Origin: Pseudoxanthobacter soli DSM 19599
GTDB lineage: Bacteria; Pseudomonadota; Alphaproteobacteria; Rhizobiales; Segnochrobactraceae
Reading direction: 5' to 3'
NCBI GenBank assembly: GCA_945898215.1
Contig: CAMDHY010000008.1
Location: forward strand, 17,501 to 78,138
Length of the DNA stretch: 60,638 nucleotides
Below, piece by piece: positions 56,753 to 60,638 of this stretch. Under the pieces are notes generated by a model. That model made no database searches and was not told where the DNA came from. It saw nothing but the letters and a program-made list of their open reading frames with translations. Numbering within the stretch: the first letter of the stretch is position 1; every line of letters starts with the position of its first letter. The translations under genes and the position numbers were made by a program.

Positions 56753-57891
56753 CGGAGACCGTCCGGCCCGGCACGGCTGCGCCGTTCCTGTCGACGCTGC
56801 GGCTCACCGATTTTCGCAACTACGGCCGTCTGGTGCTGGGGCTCGGCCCTGGCGCGGTCGTGCTCGTCGGCGACAACGGCGCCGGCAAGACCAATCTCCT
56901 CGAGGCCGTCTCCTTCCTCTCGCCCGGCCGCGGCTTCCGGCGCGCCGCCAACGAGGCGGTGGCGCGGCGCGGCTCGGCCGGTGCCTGGGCGGTGGCGGCG
57001 ACGCTCGCAGGCGCCGACGGCGAGACGGCGATCGGCACCGGCCTGTCCGAGGGCGATCTCGGCCGGGCCCGGCGCGTCCGCGTCGACGGCCAGGACGCCA
57101 CCGCCGAGACGCTGTCGCGCCTCCTCTGCGTGCTCTGGCTGACGCCGGCGATGGATGGCCTGTTCACCGGCCCGCCCGGCGACCGCCGCCGCTTCCTTGA
57201 CCGGCTGGTGCTTGCCGTCGACGCCGGCCACGCCGCGCGCGTGGCGGCCTATGAGCGGGCGATGACGGAGCGCAACCGGCTGCTCGAGCAGGGCGGCGAG
57301 GCGCGCTGGCTCGACGCGGTGGAGACGCAGCTCGCCGAGACCGGAGTCGCCGTCGCCGCCGCCCGCCGCGAGGTCGTCGGCTGCCTCGAGCGGCTGGCGG
57401 CGGCCGCGGACGGGGCCGACTTCCCCGTCGCCGTGCTGGCACTCGCCGGCGAGATCGACGACGACCTCGCCGCCCGGCCCGCCACTGCCGTGGAGGACGG
57501 CCTGCGCGCCAACCTGCGTGCCGGCCGCGCCCGCGACCGCGCCGCCGGCCGCACCCTCGACGGCCCGCACCGGTCGGACCTTCTCGTCAGCCACCGCGAG
57601 AAGGCGATGCCGGCGGCGCTGTCGTCGACCGGCGAGCAGAAGGCACTCCTGATCGGACTGGTGCTGGCCCACGCCGAGCTCGTCGCGGCACTCACCGGCC
57701 GCACGCCGCTCTTGTTGCTCGACGAAGTCGCCGCCCATCTCGACGCCCGCCGGCGCGGCGGCCTGTTCGCCCGCCTCGCCCGCCTGGGCGCCCAGACCTT
57801 CATGACCGGCACGGACACCGCGCTGTTCGACCTCGTCGCGGCGCCGGCGCAGCGCTTCACGGTCGCCGCCGGAACGGTCGTTCCCGCCTGA
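56749..57891 (+). CDS. recF: DNA replication and repair protein RecF
   Basis: 380 aa from GTG 56749, which overlaps the dnaN stop. SMC-like ATPase: LRLTDFRNYGRL opening, Walker A GDNGAGKTNLLEAVSFLSPGR, signature STGEQKALLIGLVLAHAEL and Walker B LLLLDEVAAHLD. RecF marks single-strand gap junctions and, with RecO and RecR (also in this window), loads RecA. Translational coupling to dnaN is typical. Confidence 0.96.
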   Translation: MTETVRPGTAAPFLSTLRLTDFRNYGRLVLGLGPGAVVLVGDNGAGKTNLLEAVSFLSPGRGFRRAANEAVARRGSAGAWAVAATLAGADGETAIGTGLSEGDLGRARRVRVDGQDATAETLSRLLCVLWLTPAMDGLFTGPPGDRRRFLDRLVLAVDAGHAARVAAYERAMTERNRLLEQGGEARWLDAVETQLAETGVAVAAARREVVGCLERLAAAADGADFPVAVLALAGEIDDDLAARPATAVEDGLRANLRAGRARDRAAGRTLDGPHRSDLLVSHREKAMPAALSSTGEQKALLIGLVLAHAELVAALTGRTPLLLLDEVAAHLDARRRGGLFARLARLGAQTFMTGTDTALFDLVAAPAQRFTVAAGTVVPA

Positions 57892-57907
57892 GGCGGCGCC
57901 CCGCGCT

Positions 57908-58663
57908 TCAGCCGGCGGTGAGGCCGCCGTCAACGGAGTGCAGCGAGCCGGTGATGAAGCCGGCGCGGTCGGAGGCGAGGAAGGCGACGAGCTCCGCCAC
58001 GTCCTCGGCGGTGCCGACGCGGCCCGCCGGATAGGTGGCCGCCTCCGCCGCCCAGGCGGCCGCGGGATCGGCCATGCGGTCGAAGATCGCGTCGGTCAGC
58101 GGAGTTCGGGTGGTGCCCGGGCAGACGGCGTTGACGCGGATGCCGTGCGGCGCGAGGTCGAGCGCCAGGCTCTTCGTCATCTGCCCGAGCGCCCCCTTTG
58201 TGAGCCCGTAGACGAGGGAGTTGCGCTTGCCGATCAGCGCCTGGTCGGAGGCGTTGATGACGATGGCGCCGCCGCCGGCCGCCTTTAGCCGCGGCACGGT
58301 GGCGGCGAGCGTCTTCACCGTCCCCTTGATGTTGACATCGACGACGAGATCGAGGTCGGCGTCGGTGACGTCGAGGATCGAGTTGAAGCGGTGGATGCCG
58401 GCGTTGGCGAAGACGACGCCGAGCGGCCCGAACGCCGCCTCGGTCGCCGTCACGGCCGCGCCGAGGTCGGCGCCGCGGCGGACGTCGCCGGCGAAGAACC
58501 GGCAGGTGTCGCGCCCGAAGCGCTCCTCGAGCAGGCGACCGGCGGAGATGTTGGTGTCGAGGACGCCGATCCTTCTGCCGTCGCGAACGAAGGCCGCCAC
58601 CGCCGCGGCGCCGATGCCGGTGGCGCCGCCGGTGACGAAGACGGACCTGTCGGCCGACGCCAC
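57908..58663 (-). CDS. Short-chain dehydrogenase/reductase
   Basis: 251 aa. Rossmann motif TGGATGIG, NAG motif FANAGIHRF, catalytic Ser in INASDQALIG and YGLTK for the Tyr-x-x-x-Lys pair; the C-terminal PGTTRTPLTD and GSLHSVDGGLTAG are typical of classical SDRs. LDTN after the second strand suggests NAD(H) preference. The substrate is unknown. It is convergent with recF and read in the same direction as the following minus-strand genes. Confidence 0.93.
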   Translation of the reverse strand: MASADRSVFVTGGATGIGAAAVAAFVRDGRRIGVLDTNISAGRLLEERFGRDTCRFFAGDVRRGADLGAAVTATEAAFGPLGVVFANAGIHRFNSILDVTDADLDLVVDVNIKGTVKTLAATVPRLKAAGGGAIVINASDQALIGKRNSLVYGLTKGALGQMTKSLALDLAPHGIRVNAVCPGTTRTPLTDAIFDRMADPAAAWAAEAATYPAGRVGTAEDVAELVAFLASDRAGFITGSLHSVDGGLTAG

Positions 58664-58700
58664 GGCGCTTTCCTCTCATTGGCCGCCTGGGCTACGCGCC

Positions 58701-59195
58701 TCAAGGCGCGCGGCGCAAGACGCGGCAGGTCGCCATCATCCGCGTCGCATCGGCGAGGGCGCGGCAGATCTCGAGATCCCCGTCGTCGAGGATGCGACCC
58801 TGCATCGGTCCGTTGTCGTCGGCTAGCATCAGCGTGCGGCCGTCCCTGGCGACGACGCCGACCATCGGGTCGGCGCGGGCCGTGCTCGCCCAGGTGCCGG
58901 CGAATGCCGCCGCCTCCTGCCGCTCGACGGTGAGGGTGAATCGCCCCGGGTTGACGAAGGACGCGTCGTCACCGGAGCGGTCGAAATGCTCGAAAGGGCC
59001 GCCCCGGCGCACGACGCTGGCGCCGTCGTCGATCTCAATCCACGCCCCGCGCAGGTCCGGCGTCTCGGCGGCGTGCGCCGCCGTCGCTGCGGCCATCGTG
59101 ATCAGGGCGGCCGCGCCCCAGCGGGCGGACCGGGCGGCTCGGCGCCGGCCGTTGGGTGCTGTGTTCGTGCGGGCTATGGCTCGATCCGCGACCAT
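58701..59195 (-). CDS. Exported protein of unknown function
   Basis: 164 aa. A basic N-terminus with consecutive Arg residues is followed by a hydrophobic stretch ending AAHAAETP, a good Sec signal peptide with cleavage near residue 43. The mature domain of about 120 aa is predicted beta-rich, beginning DLRGAWIEIDDGASVV and containing FTLTVERQEAAAFAGTWAS, like small lipocalin-type barrels; two Cys near the end may pair. No family is firmly recognised. Confidence 0.75.
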   Translation of the reverse strand: MVADRAIARTNTAPNGRRRAARSARWGAAALITMAAATAAHAAETPDLRGAWIEIDDGASVVRRGGPFEHFDRSGDDASFVNPGRFTLTVERQEAAAFAGTWASTARADPMVGVVARDGRTLMLADDNGPMQGRILDDGDLEICRALADATRMMATCRVLRRAP

Positions 59196-59306
59196 GACGC
59201 TCCTCCCGGCGCGCGTCCCCCGCGGCCACGAGGCTTAGGCTGCGCCCCACATCGACCGCCGTCAATCGCGCGTCGGTGGCACGGCGCCGAAAGGCCGGCG
59301 CCGCCC

Positions 59307-60533
59307 CTACTTCTCAATGCCGGCGATGGCGCGGGCGAAGTCGGCGGCGTCGAAGGGGGCGAGGTCGTCGACGCCCTCGCCGACGCCGATGAAGTGCACC
59401 GGAATCTTGTGCTTGGCGGCGATGGCCACGAGGATGCCGCCGCGCGCGGTGCCGTCGAGCTTGGTCATGGCGAGGCCGGTGACGCCGGCCATGCGGCCGA
59501 AGATCTCCACCTGCTGCAGGGCGTTCTGGCCGGTGGTGGCGTCGAGGACGAGCAGCACGTCGTGCGGTGCCGACGCGTCCTGCTTGCGGATGACGCGGAT
59601 CACCTTCTCGAGCTCGGCCATCAGCTCCGTGCGGTTCTGCAGCCGCCCGGCGGTGTCGATCAGGAGCACGTCGACGCCCGCCGCCGTCGCCTCCCGGAAG
59701 GCGTCGAAGACGAGCGCCGAGGCGTCCGAGCCCTGCGGCCGCGCCACCACGGCCGAGCCGGTGCGCTCGCCCCAGATCTTCAACTGCTCGATCGCCGCGG
59801 CGCGGAAGGTATCGCCGGCGGCGAGCATCACCGACTTGCCCTCGCGGCGGAGCCGGGCGGCGATCTTGCCGATCGTCGTCGTCTTGCCGGAGCCGTTGAC
59901 GCCGACGACCAACACGACGTGCGGCTTGCGCGCCGGATCGATGACGAGGGGCTTCGCCACCGGCATCAGCCGCGCCGACACCTCCTCGGCGAGGATGCCG
60001 CGGACGTCGTCCTCGCCGATGCCCTTCTCGTAGCGCCCGGCGGCGACGCGGGCGACGATCGCCGCCGCTGTGTCGACGCCGAGGTCACTCTCGATCAAGA
60101 GGTCCTCGAGGTCGTCGAGGGTGGCGGTGTCGAGCTTGCGCTTGGTAAACAGCGCCCCGAGCTTGTCGCCGAACGCCGAGGACGAGCGCTTCAGCCCCTT
60201 GCCGAGGCGGGCGATCCAGCTCTCCTTCGGCGCCTCGGGCGCGGGCGCCGGCGGCGGGGCGGGGGCTGCGAAGAAGGGGCGGGCAGGGGCGGCGGGCGGC
60301 GCGACGGGCGGGGGCGGTACGCGGGTAGGTGGCGCGGGCGTGGGCTCGGCCGGGATGCTCACCGGCGCCTCCGCCGGGCCTGAGACCGGCTCAGTGGCAG
60401 CCGGCACCGTCTCCGCGGCTGGTGCCGACGGTTCCGCTTTCGTCGTCTCTCTTGCCGTCGTCTCGGGCGCCGGCGGCGTTTCGCCGAAGCCGAACAGGCG
60501 GCCGAACAGGCCGGGCTTGCGGGGTTCGCTCAT
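59307..60533 (-). CDS. ftsY: Signal recognition particle receptor FtsY
   Basis: 408 aa. A Pro/Ala/Glu-rich A-region of about 110 residues is followed by the NG domain: G1 GVNGSGKTTTIGKIAARL, the DTFRAAAIEQL insertion, G3 DTAGRLQNRTELM, G4 TKLDGTARGG and a closing GVGEGVDDLAPFD. FtsY is the membrane receptor for Ffh bound to the SRP RNA, whose gene is also in this window. It starts eight bases after the preceding mtaB stop; the mtaB-ftsY order is common in alphaproteobacteria. Confidence 0.97.
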   Translation of the reverse strand: MSEPRKPGLFGRLFGFGETPPAPETTARETTKAEPSAPAAETVPAATEPVSGPAEAPVSIPAEPTPAPPTRVPPPPVAPPAAPARPFFAAPAPPPAPAPEAPKESWIARLGKGLKRSSSAFGDKLGALFTKRKLDTATLDDLEDLLIESDLGVDTAAAIVARVAAGRYEKGIGEDDVRGILAEEVSARLMPVAKPLVIDPARKPHVVLVVGVNGSGKTTTIGKIAARLRREGKSVMLAAGDTFRAAAIEQLKIWGERTGSAVVARPQGSDASALVFDAFREATAAGVDVLLIDTAGRLQNRTELMAELEKVIRVIRKQDASAPHDVLLVLDATTGQNALQQVEIFGRMAGVTGLAMTKLDGTARGGILVAIAAKHKIPVHFIGVGEGVDDLAPFDAADFARAIAGIEK

Positions 60534-60541
60534 GCTCGCTT

Positions 60542-60638
60542 TCAGGCGGCTGCGGCCACGAGGGCCTCGGCGATCAGCCGGCCGCCGCCGTGACCGGTGA
60601 TGCGCGCCGGCACGATCTCGCCGGCCCGCCCACCGGGA
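60542..60638 (-). CDS. mtaB: tRNA t6A37 methylthiotransferase MtaB, C-terminal end (partial)
   Basis: The last 31 codons only; the gene continues past the window edge. The peptide GEIVPARITGHGGGRLIAEA matches the end of the TRAM-like C-terminal domain of MtaB radical-SAM enzymes, which turn t6A37 into ms2t6A37 in tRNAs. Position directly before ftsY supports the call. Too short for more. Confidence 0.65.
   Translation of the reverse strand, partial: PGGRAGEIVPARITGHGGGRLIAEALVAAAA

Overview
The window is about 60.6 kb of very GC-rich DNA. Gene content points to an alphaproteobacterium, most likely of the order Hyphomicrobiales (Rhizobiales): a 16S-Ile-Ala-23S-5S-fMet rRNA operon, the ffs-dnaX-ybaB-recR and rpsT/dnaA-dnaN-recF neighbourhoods, a DnaX without the zinc cysteines, an AhpC/AhpD/OxyR locus, a BigR-type sulfide operon, OpgC, and GANTC sites upstream of dnaA. 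The species cannot be named from sequence alone.

Layout. 1-3.7 kb: rRNA operon from the last bases of 16S to a strong terminator. 3.9-8.9 kb: ICL/PEP-mutase-family lyase, GntR regulator, secreted protein, alpha/beta hydrolase, SnoaL-like protein, single-domain receiver. 9.2-12.9 kb: two exported repeat-rich proteins (one Asp/Asn, one Gly/Asp/Arg) next to a NarL-type histidine kinase/LuxR response-regulator operon. A shared inverted-repeat motif lies upstream of both repeat genes and of the kinase operon. 13-16.2 kb: Cys/Met-type PLP enzyme and an eroded sulfonate-type ABC locus (permease-ATPase fusion plus a headless binding protein). 16.3-18.8 kb: a translationally coupled membrane protein and ClpP-like protein. 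18.9-19.7 kb: a low-GC islet at the 3' end of tRNA-Ala(GGC). 19.9-26.1 kb: recR, ybaB, dnaX, SRP RNA, a TSUP permease and prpE. 25.9-28.5 kb: ahpD (nonsense-broken), ahpC and an OxyR-like gene with its middle missing. 28.6-34.7 kb: mtgA, rpmF, nudC, a HIT protein, opgC, DUF465, tRNA-Gly. 35.0-36.9 kb: wreck of an RND pump and adaptor. 37.1-39.2 kb: persulfide/sulfide operon. 39.3-47.4 kb: cardiolipin synthase, Nudix, double cold-shock protein, SLC13 permease, TerB, amidotransferase. 47.4-51.7 kb: UvrD/PcrA helicase, MFS efflux, rplS. 52-57.9 kb: rpsT, a 1-kb regulatory-looking gap, rhodanese, dnaA-dnaN-recF. 57.9-60.6 kb: SDR, exported protein, ftsY, 3' end of mtaB.

Two themes stand out. First, a self-contained candidate system at 9-13 kb: a two-component pair with an apparent operator in front of itself and of two neighbouring low-complexity exported proteins. 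Second, repeated erosion: the ssu-like transporter, ahpD, the OxyR-like regulator and the RND/adaptor pair each carry deletions, frameshifts or nonsense codons, while housekeeping genes are intact. All functional statements rest on reading motifs by eye; no database search was run.
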